DNA from: Zopfochytrium polystomum
Lineage: Eukaryota > Chytridiomycota > Chytridiomycetes > Chytridiales > Chytridiaceae
Assembly (NCBI GenBank): GCA_025765615.1
Contig: JAIVFJ010000047.1
Span: 124,001-188,000, forward strand
DNA length: 64,000 nucleotides
Direction of reading: 5' to 3'
Part shown: one piece after another, positions 30,604 to 41,826 of the stretch
Position numbering within the stretch: position 1 is the stretch's first letter
Layout: each line of letters begins with the position of its first letter
Program-made: the position numbers and the translations under genes
The notes under the pieces: model-generated
What the model was told of the DNA's origin: nothing
Seen by the model: the letters and a program-made list of their open reading frames with translations, nothing else
Databases searched by the model: none

Positions 30604-31962
30604 ATGCCCGACCTCGACAACCTCCACGTCGTTCTCCCCGCACAAATCGCCGACGCGATCTGCGCCGCTCCCTTTCTCCACTTCCGCCCAGCCTTCCACC
30701 TCGCGACCCTCTTCCGCCTCCCCCGCCGCCAAGCCCTCCTCTACCGCGCCGCGCATCCCGCCGAGCTCGACACTGCCAGCGCCCACGGCCACACCCCCTT
30801 GCTATCCCTCCTCCTCCACATCAGCGTCGAACACAACCTCGCCCCGCGGTACACCGCCTCCGCGATGGACGACGCCAGCGCGCACGGGCACGTCTCCGTG
30901 CTGCAGTGGTGGGCTGACAGCGGGATGCCGCTGCGCTACAGCGCGGCGGCGGTGCGGGATGCGGGGGCTGGCGGGCACGTGGCGGTGCTGGAGTGGTGGC
31001 GCGGGGCGGCGGCGGTGGGGCAAGTCGTCCTGCGGTACGACTTTACCGCGGTCGACGCGGCAAGCGCCGCGGGGCGCGTCGAGACGCTGCGGTGGTGGGC
31101 TGCGTCGGGGTTAGCGATGCGGTACACGGAGGACGCGGTCGACGGGGCGAGCGAGAACGGGCACGTCGAGGTGCTGGAGTGGTGGCGCGGCAGCGGGATG
31201 GAGGTGCGGTACACGGAGCGCGCGATGGACGCCGCCGGCGGGCAAGGGCGTGTGGAGGTGCTGCAGTGGTGGCGGGGCAGCGGACTGGCGCTGCTGTACG
31301 ACGGCTGGGCGGTGGACCGCGCAAGCGGACGCGGGCGTGTGGAGGTGCTGGAGTGGTGGCGTGGCAGCGGGCTGGAGGTGCGGTACACGGAGAGATCGCT
31401 GCGGGACGCGAGTAAGGAGGGGCATGTGCGGGTGCTGCAGTGGTGGCGGGACAGTGGGTTTGCCCTGCGGTACGACAGCGGGGCGATGGACGATGCGAGT
31501 GCGGCGGGACAGGTGGCGGTGCTGAATTGGTGGCTCCTTAGCGGTCTCGCGGTGCTGTATACCCATGCGGCGGTAGACGATGCGAGCGAGAACGGTCACG
31601 TCGACGTGCTGGAGTGGTGGCTCAGCAGCGGGCTGACGGTCAAGTACACTGAGGCGGCGGTGGATATGGCGAGCGCGCTCGGCCACGTGGCTTGCTTGGA
31701 GTGGTGGCGGAGGTCCGGGTTGCTGATGAAGTACACTGACGAGACCCTCATTGGGGCGAGCGCGTGGGGAAGGGTCGGCGTGCTGCAGTGGTGGCTTTCT
31801 TCGGGGCTGGAACTGAAGTACACAGAGGACGCGATGACGAACGCGACGGTGAACGGGCACACCGATGCGATACACTGGTGGAGAGAAAGCGGGCTTCCGC
31901 TGAAGGACTCGCTCGATGCTGCGACCCGCGTGTTGAGGTCTGCTGCCGATTCCTTTCGATAA
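30604..31962 (+). CDS. Ankyrin-like repeat protein with Trp-Trp repeats (VLEWW family)
   Basis: The ATG at 30604 (AATAAGATGCCC) gives 452 residues without introns. An F-box-like or capping N-terminus (NLHVVLPAQIADAICAAPFL) is followed by about a dozen ~34-residue repeats of the form DDASxxGHVxVLEWWxxSGLxLRYT (examples: DDASAHGHVSVLQWWADSG, DGASENGHVEVLEWWRGSG, DMASALGHVACLEWWRRSG). The pattern A(S/A)xxGHVxxL is ankyrin-like, while the fixed WW and Y(T/D) positions are not standard ankyrin. Such proteins normally bind other proteins in the cytosol; no partner can be inferred. A disrupted paralogue lies directly upstream around the Copia. Confidence 0.75.
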   Translation: MPDLDNLHVVLPAQIADAICAAPFLHFRPAFHLATLFRLPRRQALLYRAAHPAELDTASAHGHTPLLSLLLHISVEHNLAPRYTASAMDDASAHGHVSVLQWWADSGMPLRYSAAAVRDAGAGGHVAVLEWWRGAAAVGQVVLRYDFTAVDAASAAGRVETLRWWAASGLAMRYTEDAVDGASENGHVEVLEWWRGSGMEVRYTERAMDAAGGQGRVEVLQWWRGSGLALLYDGWAVDRASGRGRVEVLEWWRGSGLEVRYTERSLRDASKEGHVRVLQWWRDSGFALRYDSGAMDDASAAGQVAVLNWWLLSGLAVLYTHAAVDDASENGHVDVLEWWLSSGLTVKYTEAAVDMASALGHVACLEWWRRSGLLMKYTDETLIGASAWGRVGVLQWWLSSGLELKYTEDAMTNATVNGHTDAIHWWRESGLPLKDSLDAATRVLRSAADSFR

Positions 31963-33523
31963 TGGTCGCGTCCACCAAATATATCCCGACCAGGAGCTCG
32001 GAGCTGTGACCACTGAAGTTCTTTTATGATTTCGATGGTGAAGCCGGGAGCACTCGTAAGCAACCTGAAGCACGTCCGTTGCCAAACGTCGAGAAAGAGC
32101 AAACGCTTGGCTCATGCTATCAGTTGCCGTTCCTTCCACGATACGCTTCAACCGCTCCATTCGCGGTTGCTCACTTCATTGCTACTTTCGATGTTTTGAA
32201 TGAAAGTACCGATCGCTGTTTTTACTTAGCATCGGCCGGTTGTGCTTATACTTTCTGTCAGACTCGTAATCATTCCTTTACGCTGACCATCAAATGAAAG
32301 GACTGATGCTGCGAGCTTCATTCGCCCTTTTCTAATTCTTCGCCCTCGCCGTCGCCGTCGACTCCTGGGCCATGGCGAGGTTGGCGACGGCGACCGGGGT
32401 GTCCTCAACAAATCGCCATCCTCCTCGGTTATCACTTTGGTGTCAACCTATTGTCTCGGGCGACTCGACGACAAATGTCGGTAAGATTGCGGGCATTTGA
32501 ACGTCCTTTGCTCCAATAAAAACATCCTGTCCGTTTGAAGAAGAAAAAAGGGGTTCGATTGGACGCGGATCCGGGAGAATTCTCCCGGGAAAGCATTAGG
32601 CATCCGACTGGGCAGGTGCCCCCCACCCAGCGGTCAGCTGACTCACCGCAAAGTTTGTCTTTTGTTTCTTGGCGCGCATTGTGAACCTCATTGGCATTTC
32701 GCATCTGTCTCGCCCCCTCTGAACTGTTTCTTACCAGACACGCAACTATTGAAATGTGTTTTCACCTTGGCTGCCAGTGGTGAGAAGGAAGGTTGAGACC
32801 AGAAGGAGTGGGGAGGGAACGCAAAAAGTGCACCGCGTTCCCTGAAGTCCCCTGCGTAATACTTCCGTGGGCTGTTCAAATTGCATGATACCGACTTCCG
32901 AACACCACTCCTGCCACCTCAATGACCATTTCCCAAACGAGGTGCCTCCTTTTGTTTGAACCAACTCGCCACCAAACAGGAAGAGAACACCAAAAATTAA
33001 GTGGAAGAATTCGGAGAAGAGAGCCCTCCAGTTTTGAATATTGAGACGCCACGACAGACACAGCAGACTTTTTGTGAGTGAAACTCGAATTTTTTCGCTT
33101 GTCTCCAGACAAGTGACAAGCCAACTCGGAAGAAACCAAAGAAAAAAAGAAAAAGAGAAGAGGGTTACTATCGGCCGCGGATCAGGAAGAATTCCAAACG
33201 GAAGGCACGCACCTGACCGACAAGTGACAAGTGGATGCCAACGACGAACAAGTTGTTGAGACCCTGCTGCGTCTGACAGACTGACTGACTGACTGACACA
33301 CTGGCCAACCCGGGGGAAACCGCCAAATTGGAAAACACCACAAAAGAGTGCTGCCGACGGTACCGGCACGTATAAATAGGTGATGCAACGCAACCCACTG
33401 TCCTCATCCCCGCAGCTGACTCGTTGAAACGTGTAAGGACGACCTCTGTCCTCCGCCCCCACACCAAATTCACAAACCCGACGCACCCTCGCCCCGCCGA
33501 TCTCGCTCCTATTCTCCCCAGGC
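31963..33523. other. Intergenic stretch with a TATA-like box near its end
   Basis: Random-looking ORFs only. 33281-33300 has tandem GACT units. A GTATAAATAGG element at 33370-33380 and pyrimidine-AG acceptor-like sites at 33413 and 33521 suggest a plus-strand promoter and spliced leader for the gene below. Confidence 0.35.
33370..33380 (+). promoter_or_regulatory. TATA-like box
   Basis: GTATAAATAGG about 150 bp upstream of the ATG at 33524. Position-based inference. Confidence 0.4.
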
Positions 33524-34016
33524 ATGCCAGAAATCCGAAGGGAATCCCGTCTCTGCCGTGAGTGCCGGATCATCGTCGACCAGGCCGCCCTTCCACAATA
33601 CCTCGACGAGGTCTCTGGCGACTTCCACGCCTTCTACCGCCGCTTTGTCGACTTTTACAACCAAAACTTGCCGCTCTTTCAACCGATCGAGTGCTCCACT
33701 GCCGATGCGATCGAATTCACCTTCTTTTGCGAGCACCTTGTTCGTGCTGCTCCTCGCGGTGGCCGTCATGACAAGCCAAGAGTCCGCCACGGCTAGTGCA
33801 AGACAATCAGCGTACGAAAGGACTCCTGTTTGGTCGTGCGAAAACCATCTCTGCACTGCCTGCGCTGGTGGGTCCTGCGACCGCGCGAATCCAGCATGGA
33901 ATATGAGGTGTTTGGCCGGCTTGGAGGACAGATACCCCATACCCCACGATGTTTGCCGCGCAGCCAACTGCCGGTGCCGGGAGGTGCGCAGACGAATAGT
34001 GAGGGGGGAGAGGTAG
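33524..34016 (+). CDS. Candidate small secreted Cys-rich protein gene; structure unresolved
   Basis: Two overlapping plus-strand frames look coding. The first, from the ATG at 33524, reads MPEIRRESRLCRECRIIVD and DFHAFYRRFVDFYNQNLPLF to a stop at 33796; it has a GTGAGT donor after 34 nt. The second, with an ATG at 33705, gives 103 residues: a hydrophobic start (STLFVLLLAVAV), then eight cysteines (SCENHLCTAC, SCDRANPAW, RCLAG, VCRAANCRC), ending 34016. It would be a signal peptide plus a disulphide-rich domain. A minus-strand frame (33509-34081) overlaps both but has no motif. RNA data are needed to choose. Confidence 0.35.
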
Positions 34017-35308
34017 CTCGTCGTGGGATGGGGTCGGCGGGAGTGCGTTTTTTTTTGGCATCCACAAAAGGTCGAAGACAAAAAATTAATTTGGCGCCAA
34101 ATCAGACGACAAATCCTTTGTCTCTCTGCTGAACAGATGAATTCTGTTTCACCACAATTTCAGGCCCCATAAAAGGACCTTTCTCTTGTCAATGAAAAGC
34201 AGTTTCCACGTCACTGCCTCTCCGTTCCGTCGGATCTTCTATCCTCAAATTTTTCCATCGGCGATCGGCCGCCCGGCCGCACACACGACGTAGGCGGCGG
34301 TGCCGACAGGCCGCAGTCGCTGCGGCGTCGTCGATGACGATCTCGGTCCCCCCGCCTTGACCCTCCCCGCTGCGAACTTGCCCAACGGCGATGCGCTCTC
34401 CGAAAAAAAATGCAACACACGGGGCCTGCCCCCCATTCGCAACGACAACAACCAACTAGAAGCCCATCTCTCACCCGTTGGCTGGCTGTGGCGGCGGTCG
34501 TTTTTTTTTTTTAATCCAACATCAGCCACCACCGCAAACGTCGCGTCTTTTGTTTTTCCAAAGAGGGTATTCTTCGAAACTAAAACGTTTCGGTCGTGGA
34601 TATCATTGTGGATGTAACGCGTTTTCTCTTGCTGCTTCTCGATCTACTTGATGATCTTCTTGTCCTGCTCGGTTTTGGCCCGAACTAGCTCGGTTTTGTC
34701 TATTTGCGACTGGAGGTTGTCGCGGAGGTTTTGGTTGCCGACTCTCTCTGGACCATCGAGTTTCTGTCGTTGGCGATCAGTTGGCCGACTGCAAGTCAAA
34801 GGATGCAGTGATCAACCCAGCAGATCAGCCATGATTCGAACGATACGCACAATAGGAAAGTTACCTTTCTTCGTTGCATCAACTTCGTTCGGCGGGAACT
34901 TTGTGGTATCTTCGGAAAAACTTGTCCACCATGCGGCCTAAAACAACTGCAAGCCAGAGAGCATTGAGTTTGTGTTCGTCTTTTCAGAGATTACAAGCTG
35001 CGTTGGAAACTCCAGTCGTCATCGGATTGAACCGCCCTGTTGCTGTGACCACTAAGTGATTGACGGGTAAGGGGCGTCATGAGTGTGTCGACAAGGAAGG
35101 ACTTGCACCCAGTAAGAAAGCCAAGCCAACAGCGGAGAAGAGAAAGAGAAGAAGGCGGCGGTAAGTCCCCTGTGAGGCCACCTCTTGCAGTCCCAGACCG
35201 CGCGCGTTTGAACGTGTGTCAAAAAATTTCGCGTTTTTTCTTATTTCCAGTCGGGAGATCCAATAAAGCATTCAACAAAACAAAATTTTTAAAAAAAAGG
35301 GACAATTT
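34017..35308. other. Intergenic stretch
   Basis: Homopolymer runs (T at 34047-34056 and 34500-34512). A minus-strand piece at 34630-34760 reads NLRDNLQSQIDKTELVRAKT and could be a coiled-coil exon or relic, but it ends in a stop after 28 codons and I cannot attach it to a gene. Confidence 0.3.
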
Positions 35309-37024
35309 TTACACGCCCTTTGACATCGACATCGACCTCTGGGCGGTGCTCGTCGTACCGCTGGCGGTCTTGGTCTTGGTGGTGCCGTTAAAGTGGTCAA
35401 TGATATCGCGGACCATGCCAGAGTCCGAGAGGAGCATGGCGATCATGAGGTTGAGGGCTGCGTGGGACCCGAACCTTTTTTGTTCATGGGGGGGAGAATG
35501 GGGAGGGGCGGGAGGAAGAAAGAATAGGAAGAAGGGAGAGCGTGATCGAGTGAGTGGGGCGTGTGGTAAAATTTATTGGAGTGGGGCAGAAGAAATGAAG
35601 GAAACGAAGCTTACGGCGCTGAGGATTTTAAGGCGCGGGATAGCGGCAAATGTACAAACGACGTTAGTACCGTTTGTTCCACTGTATCGGATCAAAACTT
35701 ACCGTATTGGGCCCAAGGGACGAATGTGGCTGGAAGTATGAAATATTTGGGGTCAAAAACAGAATCGTTAGAGGGTACATCGCAACCATTTCACGACGGC
35801 ACATACTCGCGAGAAGGTTGTACGACAGGCAGAGCGCAGAGTAAACGATGCAACGAATGAGAATTTTTGCCACAATCAAGAAGGAGACTGTGGTCTTGTA
35901 CACTTCAGACATGCTTCTGATGATCGTGATCTGAGACAGGAGAAAGAACACAACCATAACGATGAGGTTGTAGAATAAAGTAAGGTAGCTTGTGATCGTG
36001 AAGCCGGGGATCTGGTATTGATTATGTGTCTCCTACCCGATGCAAAAATAGTCAGAAAAGTCGAACCGTCCCGCCACCGCGCACAGTACCAGCCAATTCT
36101 TGCGATAATACTGCAGACCTACGATGTGGGAAAAGTGTGAGATGATAGCACGTAGTTCCTGCAAGAGGCTTAGTACCCGTCCTTTTGAAGAAACATAGTA
36201 GCTTTAGTAAGAGTAAACCTGAAGACCTTCAGAGAAGCTTACGAACAGATTTATAACGGCGCCGCATAAGAACACGATCACTGGGATAATATGACGAATG
36301 ATGGAGCGTGGGCAGGCGATAAGTAGGCTCCGAATAGATGCGTGGTACAAGAAAACCGGAAACTGTGAAGGGCAGCGTCAGCGTTGTCCACAAACACGAG
36401 TTGAAAATGCCACTTCAGGTTTCCTACCACCAAGCAGCTGATGTCTGCACAGTTTCAACAGCAGAAAAACGAGGGGAAAAAAATCCATCAGTTTTGAAGG
36501 TAGTAGGAAGAGGAGAAAAATAATTGGTATACTGACGGCCGGTCGACCAAGTGCCTTCGTTGAACGCTTCAAAGTCAAAATCTTTCGACAGCCGAAGAAA
36601 CCTGAAGCCTCCCACGAAGCCGCTCTCTATCTGGATGGCGATTCCGATCACCATCGACCAAAACAAAAAGTTGTTGTTGATCTTTGCGATGGAGTCCCAG
36701 AATACCACTGCCTTTTTGAAAAATAAGTGATTTCAGAGCAGGCAACGGATCGGTGCGGCAAGAGGAAAAATCAGTTTTAAGGGAGGGAGCAGTGTGGAAA
36801 CCCTCAGCGTCCCTTCGCGGTTGTTTTTTCCGTACGAGCAATGGACGAGGGGCAGGCAGAGAAAAGGGAATAGACACATAGGGCTGGTTTGATGGCAAGG
36901 TAGTAGGTGGCTCGCCCCCCTGTTTTTCTACTTCTCTTGGTCTCTCTCTCACCAGCACGACGGTCGAGGACGCCGAAATCATTATGGAAGCCGCCAACGA
37001 GATGATATGGCTGGAAGGGTCCAT
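35309..37024 (-). CDS. Seven-TM membrane protein, GPCR-like topology (8 exons including 17-nt and 4-nt exons)
   Basis: Proposed exons in order: 36953-37024, 36537-36711, 36428-36444, 36243-36362, 36090-36158, 35703-36011, 35615-35618, 35309-35457. They sum to 915 nt (304 residues) with every junction in phase and GT..AG introns of 65-241 bp. Intron 6 carries a perfect TACTAAC branch site. Hydrophobic segments: SLAASIMISASSTVVL plus exon 2 start, FLFWSMVIGIAIQIESGFVG, CLVFPVFLYHASIRSLLIA, IIPVIVFLCGAVINLF, LTLFYNLIVMVVFFLLSQ, FLIVAKILIRCIVYSALCLS, and a last one across YPLTILFLTP or LNLMIAMLL. The C-terminus is Lys/Thr/Ser-rich (TKTKTASGTTSTAQRSMSMS). Length and seven segments fit a receptor-like protein, but no GPCR signature motif is recognised. 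The 4-nt exon is needed to keep phase into the last exon. Confidence 0.6.
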
Positions 37025-38340
37025 AACTATTCGCGTTGCTTTTTTGCAGGAAGGTTTTTTTTCCTTACGCGCCTCTTTAAAGGCTTCGTGGCGCCGTACT
37101 GCACGGCTGTGTAGGTTCCAATGTGCGTATGTCGGCTCCAGTTTTTTTACAGGGGAAATGGTGAAAAAGTAGCATCTGGCCTGTCAAAGTTTCTGTCGTT
37201 TCCACCTTTTCTTCCTCTTGATCGACGCAGAGAACCACACATTGCAATCAGCAAAGAGAGACAGACTGCCGAAGAAATTTTGGTGGGTCCCGGTCGGAAG
37301 CGCGTGAAACCGCCCGCGGTTGGAAAAAAAAAAATTTTTTTTTTCTTCTACCCTTATTTCTCTTATTTTGTTGTTTCTTTTTTGTTTTTGGAGGACCTTT
37401 GGGACAACCGACAGCAACGCGTCAAGGAAATTTTTTTTTTTTTTTTGTACTTCCACTTTCATGTTATCCAAAGGCCAACACGCGCGCAAAAAGTTGTGAG
37501 GAACTTTCAACCACCAATGAATGCGCACCTCGTAGCCTGTGGCCAATACAATTTGAACGCGAGACGGTGGAACTGGGGTGCGAGGGTTATGATCCTCGTC
37601 GGGATGTGGGTTCATTTTGGAGGCACGGGGAATTTCACACGTGAAAGACCTTCATCAGGTGCGTTTGAAGGGAAAAAGCATTGTTGATGAATGTATCATC
37701 TTTCTTCGTCCAGCAATGAATGTGGCAATCGAAAGAGAAGGGAAAAGTAAAGGGGTGCGCTCGCTCTGCAGCTAATACAAGCTGCTCCATAAAAAGTAAG
37801 AACAAAAAAAATGGACTTAAAAACATCCGTGGAGACGCGACAACGCGAGCGAAGAAGAGGCTGCGGCAAGGGCCTCCAGGTTAATACAGAGTTGATGAGG
37901 TGTGGGCAAAGCAAATTCAGTTGACAGCGGTAAAGCGATGTGAAAAAAGGCCGTGGAGTGGGATGGGGCTGGCGCGGACCGTCGCCTGTACAGTCACGAT
38001 GGGACGAAAACAACAAAGGCAGTATGGGGCGGAGGTCCGCCATCGAGGAATAAACACACAATTGAGCTTCCAAATCGTTGACGAAGATCGACAAAGCGCG
38101 ATACGGAAAAAATCGAAAAGAAGGTTGAGCTACTGCGCGAGGGTATTGAATTGTTCTTTTTGGTTCAGGAGGCAGTGGCGACTTGCTGCCTGATGAGGAG
38201 AAGGGAGTATCAGAAAACGCGATTACTATCTCGACGATAGAAAAAACAGGTTCGTTCCCGGCTGTCGTCACCACAGCGACGACCTCCGCCCCGACGCGTC
38301 CCTCGCCGCCGCCATCTCCCGGCCATCAAAACAGCGCTCT
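37025..38340. other. Intergenic stretch
   Basis: A- and T-runs (37327-37345, 37429-37446) and short ORFs without motifs. It probably includes the promoter of the 7TM gene (minus) and the 3' region of the SUR7-like gene. Confidence 0.3.
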
Positions 38341-39737
38341 TCACCCTCCGCGTCTTCGTCGTCGCTCCACCCGTCTCCAAACGCTCCGTCGCCCACTACC
38401 CTCCTCGTCCTCCTCGACGACGACGCGAGGGTCCCAGCTCGCCGGGCGGGCGGTCCACGCGGCCGCATCGGAGCCGGTGGAGGCGGAGGAGGCGATGGAT
38501 GGGCGGGCGCGGGGGACGGGAGCTGGGAGGGACGCTGTGAGGAAGATGGAGCGCGGAGAGCGGGAGGCGGAGGATGACGGAGTTGATGGGCGGGTATGGA
38601 ACGGGAGCGCGAGGGAGAGGGAGAATGGCGGGGTGAACGGGGCGGAAGGGTCGCCTTCGACGACGATTAGGAGGGGCGGCGGCCGCTGCACCGACGCGAG
38701 ATTGTGTTGAGGCGGGAGCGGCTTGGACGGGGACGAGCCGCAGTCGTCGGCGCTGGCGAGTCTCTGGGTTCTGTGGCCGGCGGGGCTGGGGGAGGCGACG
38801 CCGGCGGCAAAGGCGAGGAGGGAGGCGGCAACGGCGGCCAGGGAGGTTGCCGTGGCGAGTGCGGCGAGGAGCCACGGTGTGACCGAGGCGGTGACGGCAG
38901 AGCGCGCGTAGACAGTGTTGACCTGATCGCGCATTACGGTTGCAAAGCGCGCGGTGAATGCGACGGCCAGCGCCAGGAGGACGGCGGTCGTGGCTGCGAG
39001 AGCTGCCGTGCACGCGATGGGGACGAAAGTAACGCGTCTTTTGGTGTGCGTGGAGGACACGACTAGGAAGGTGACCAGTGTCGTCAGGAGTGCGAGAGGG
39101 AGGGCGACCAGGAGGGGAAAGAACGCAAGAGGATTTGTTGGTTGCGGGAGGGCGTTTGCGATAACTGAAGGTGTGATATTATCCGCCATGGAGGAGTTGA
39201 ACTGGGGCGATGGTGGGTTTATGGTGTAATCCGACGAAAGGATCTCTCGGGCAGAAAACGCGTGGCAGAGAAGGCCATCTTCCTCGTGCTCGCCCGATCG
39301 AACGCAACGACCCTTATATTTTGTCGATTTGTTTAGTCGACATAGGATTGAACACAAGCGAAACCCATACCCAGAGAGTGAGCAAAGCGTAACCACCCGT
39401 ATCGCCTCGATCTGCATCGATTTGAAGGAATGACATCGTGCTGACCGCTGGCAGGCACGAGTTCCCACTGAGAAAGGCTACAACTAGTAGGGAAGTGTGC
39501 GGAGAAGAACTCGCTCTGATTAGCGCCGATAGCACGAGAAAGAGCAGATTAAGGCGGACGTGATGCAAAGACTGAGTGCGGGGGCAAAGCAGCCAGCGCG
39601 TACGTACGGGAAGCGGCGGACGACGCGGCGAGGAGCACGCCGGCCGCAGCCACGAGGACGCGAGGAAGGACGGCAGCGGCAGCGGTGGAGGCGGCCGGGT
39701 CAGGAGGTGGCGGCGGTGAGCGATCTGAATGTGCCAT
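38341..39737 (-). CDS. SUR7/PalI-family four-TM protein, second paralogue (3 exons)
   Basis: Proposed exons: 39608-39737, 39371-39483, 38341-39312 (404 residues). Donors are GTACGT and GTATGG; acceptors are CTACTAG and TATAAG. Exon 2 encodes VAFLSGN...YALLTLW and joins to GRCV in exon 3, recreating the Leu-Trp-Gly-x-Cys signature with a second Cys 13 residues on (LLCHAFS). Membrane segments: VLPRVLVAAAGVLLAA in exon 1, LAFFPLLVALPLALLTTLVT, IACTAALAATTAVLLALAVA and WLLAALATATSLAAVAASLL. The tail is Ser/Pro/Arg-rich and ends in a basic Arg run, unlike the Tyr-rich tail of the paralogue at 12877. Intron positions and phases (1 and 0) match that paralogue exactly. Confidence 0.75.
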
Positions 39738-39753
39738 GCACGCACAGTTTTCT

Positions 39754-39819
<66 letters not shown>

Positions 39820-41074
39820 CTCTTTCGCGCTCTCTGTCTTTCCCTCTGTCTCTCTCCCTCTCTCTCGCATGGACGACGTGTGAGGGTGGAGTCATCCCAT
39901 CCATGCATGTGCAACCCCCCCCACACACACAAAGAAGACACACGACAGACAGACGCCACAATTCATTTCCAGACAATTTTCCTCGTTCATTGCGTCGCTC
40001 GACGCAGCCTCGACTTCTCCCACCCGCTCCCGCAGATTCCGACCTTCGCGACCCCGCTGCGCACCATCGTGGCTCCCTAACAGCCAAGAAGCAACAGAAA
40101 ACCAGAATCCATCCCAGTATGTATGTATTAATACACAGTATGCACTGCACATAGGGGAGATGGGGGGGATTTGGGTTTATGATTGATTGCGGCGACGATA
40201 GCACATGACCACCACCATGTTCTCGGATGGTGCAGTCGGAAAGAAAGCGGCCGACAGCGTGGGCGAGGCGGAGCCGCCGCTGGTGGCCCGACAAACAGCT
40301 GGAGAACGTGAATCAAGCGCGGTGCCGGGTGAAAAGAACTCAGTGCAAATGCAGATGTACAGAGCGACGATGAGTCAGTTATAATGGCGGCATCAGTCCA
40401 CCAGGTGCCGTGAGAGACCCTGCGACAGAAGTTAAAGGAGCTGGAGGAAAGCGGTGGAGATTCAACAACCATCAAATTCCAACGGGCTGGTGCGCCAACA
40501 AGCCTTGCAACTGAAGGGAGTAACGCCTTGTAAAGGAGTTGACACCGCTTGCCACTCCGTACCGTGACTGGGCTGGATCGCGATCGATTCTGCCTATTTT
40601 TTGTTCCGTGCCTGCACAGAAGCTTTGGGCTTCGACAGCCCCTGCAACTGCATTTGCAGAGATAATTGCTGCTAACAAATAGGGAGGCTGTGCACGGAGT
40701 CACTGACCTTGTGACTACTACCCACGTCGACCCTCCTGTGCGTTTGCAATTCAAACCTGCAATGCCCTCCATCTGTGCACTTTGAACTTGCTAGGAAAGA
40801 AGCATTGGAGCGGGAAGCTGTCGGCGCGGCGCGGCGGGTTGCAGCTGCCGTTCTGGTGGTCCTCAGCCCACCAGCAAACGTTGTGAAAAAGAAGGCAAAA
40901 AAATCGACGAAAGGAACAACGGCGGCGGGTTCAAAAGGAGATGCAGGCGGAGGCCAAATGCTCGCTGTGCTACGACATTGACACGTTGAAAATATATAAC
41001 AAACCATCAAAAGAGAAATTCTCTCGCTCCGCAGCCGCCATTTTCCCACCACTTCAGCAAAACCTTTCGCACAC
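39738..41074. other. Intergenic stretch with a long (TC)n tract
   Basis: The (TC)n tract lies just upstream of the minus-strand SUR7-like gene. Plus-strand frames near 40785-41070 (REQRRRVQKEMQAEAKCSLC and neighbours) look partly coding but start after stops and could be an exon or relic. An AAATATATAAC element at 40989-41000 is a plausible TATA box for the next gene. Confidence 0.35.
39756..39816 (+). repeat. (TC)n microsatellite
   Basis: About 30 CT units, just upstream of the ATG (minus) at 39737; on that gene's strand it reads (GA)n. Confidence 0.95.
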
Positions 41075-41826
41075 ATGAAGTTCTTCTCGTTCCTCGAGGT
41101 ACTCTTCTTCCTGGTCGCGCCTCCGCCCGCCGTGCTGCCCCCAATGGATGCAGGCCTCACTCGCCGTGGTAAGATGGGATGCGAAGCATCATTTCTTTCT
41201 GCTTCCTGCATCGTTCATTCTTCCCCCAATCTTCCACATCCTCTTCCACCTCATCTCCCCCCGCCCCCCACCAGATCCAAAATTCGCCGTGGACAAAGAC
41301 CACAAATCGGCGGAGCCAGGTTCATTCAAAGGGCCAATGAAGGCGTCAAAGCCTCTTGGTGGAAAGGAAAAGTGTCAACACCTGTAATAGCTCCTTCCCG
41401 GTCAAGCTTAATTTATCATTGATAGGTTTATCATTGGCGGAACCCTCGGAAAATTGCTGAAAGTCTCCGGTAGCAACCCCAAGCGTTTGTGGACCAAATC
41501 ATCCCCCCCCCCCCCCCCCCCCCCCCCCCAATAGCCCTCAACAGAAATAACTGCACTATTCGCCTTGGAAGCGTTTTTGATGTTTCGACCTCGATGAACT
41601 GACCGACCCTGCTTCCACTTCCGCTGCGGAAAAATTATGATTAAAACCAGGCGGCAAAATCACATTTTCCAACCCTGCAAAGTACTTCGATGGTCCCAAG
41701 TCATCGGATGTTTCCAAGGCCCACCAGGACAGAATGAAGAAGAAGGCCAAGGCCTTAAAGGTGGCCACAACTGTTTGGATGGGAGGGTACAAAGGAAGCA
41801 GATGGGATGTTCATTTCAATGTATAA
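41075..41826 (+). CDS. Small secreted protein, copy A (3 exons)
   Basis: Proposed exons: 41075-41168, 41275-41358, 41651-41826 (117 residues). Signal peptide MKFFSFLEVLFFLVAPPPAV. Exon 1 ends MDAGLTRR, and the Asp codon split across a phase-1 intron starts exon 2 (DPKFAVDKDHKS). Exon 2 ends after KASKPLG, and exon 3 starts GKITFSNPAKYFDGPKSSDV and ends SRWDVHFNV. The second donor (GTGGAA) is weak and the 292-bp intron contains a 27-nt C-run. The N-terminal third matches the gene at 42641. Lys-rich and basic; the dibasic RR could be a protease processing site. No family recognised. Confidence 0.55.
41503..41529 (+). repeat. 27-nt poly-C run in an intron
   Basis: Uninterrupted C homopolymer inside the second intron of copy A; likely to be unstable in sequencing. 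Confidence 0.95.

Noticed and set aside
33524..34081. 190-codon minus-strand ORF at 33509-34081 as a gene
   Set aside because: No motif. The promoter-like and splice-like signals nearby are on the plus strand, but the choice is not certain.
36012..36040. 25-nt intron GTAGGAG..ACCAG in the 7TM gene
   Set aside because: Too short and out of phase. The GTACTG donor at 36089 gives a normal 78-bp intron in phase.
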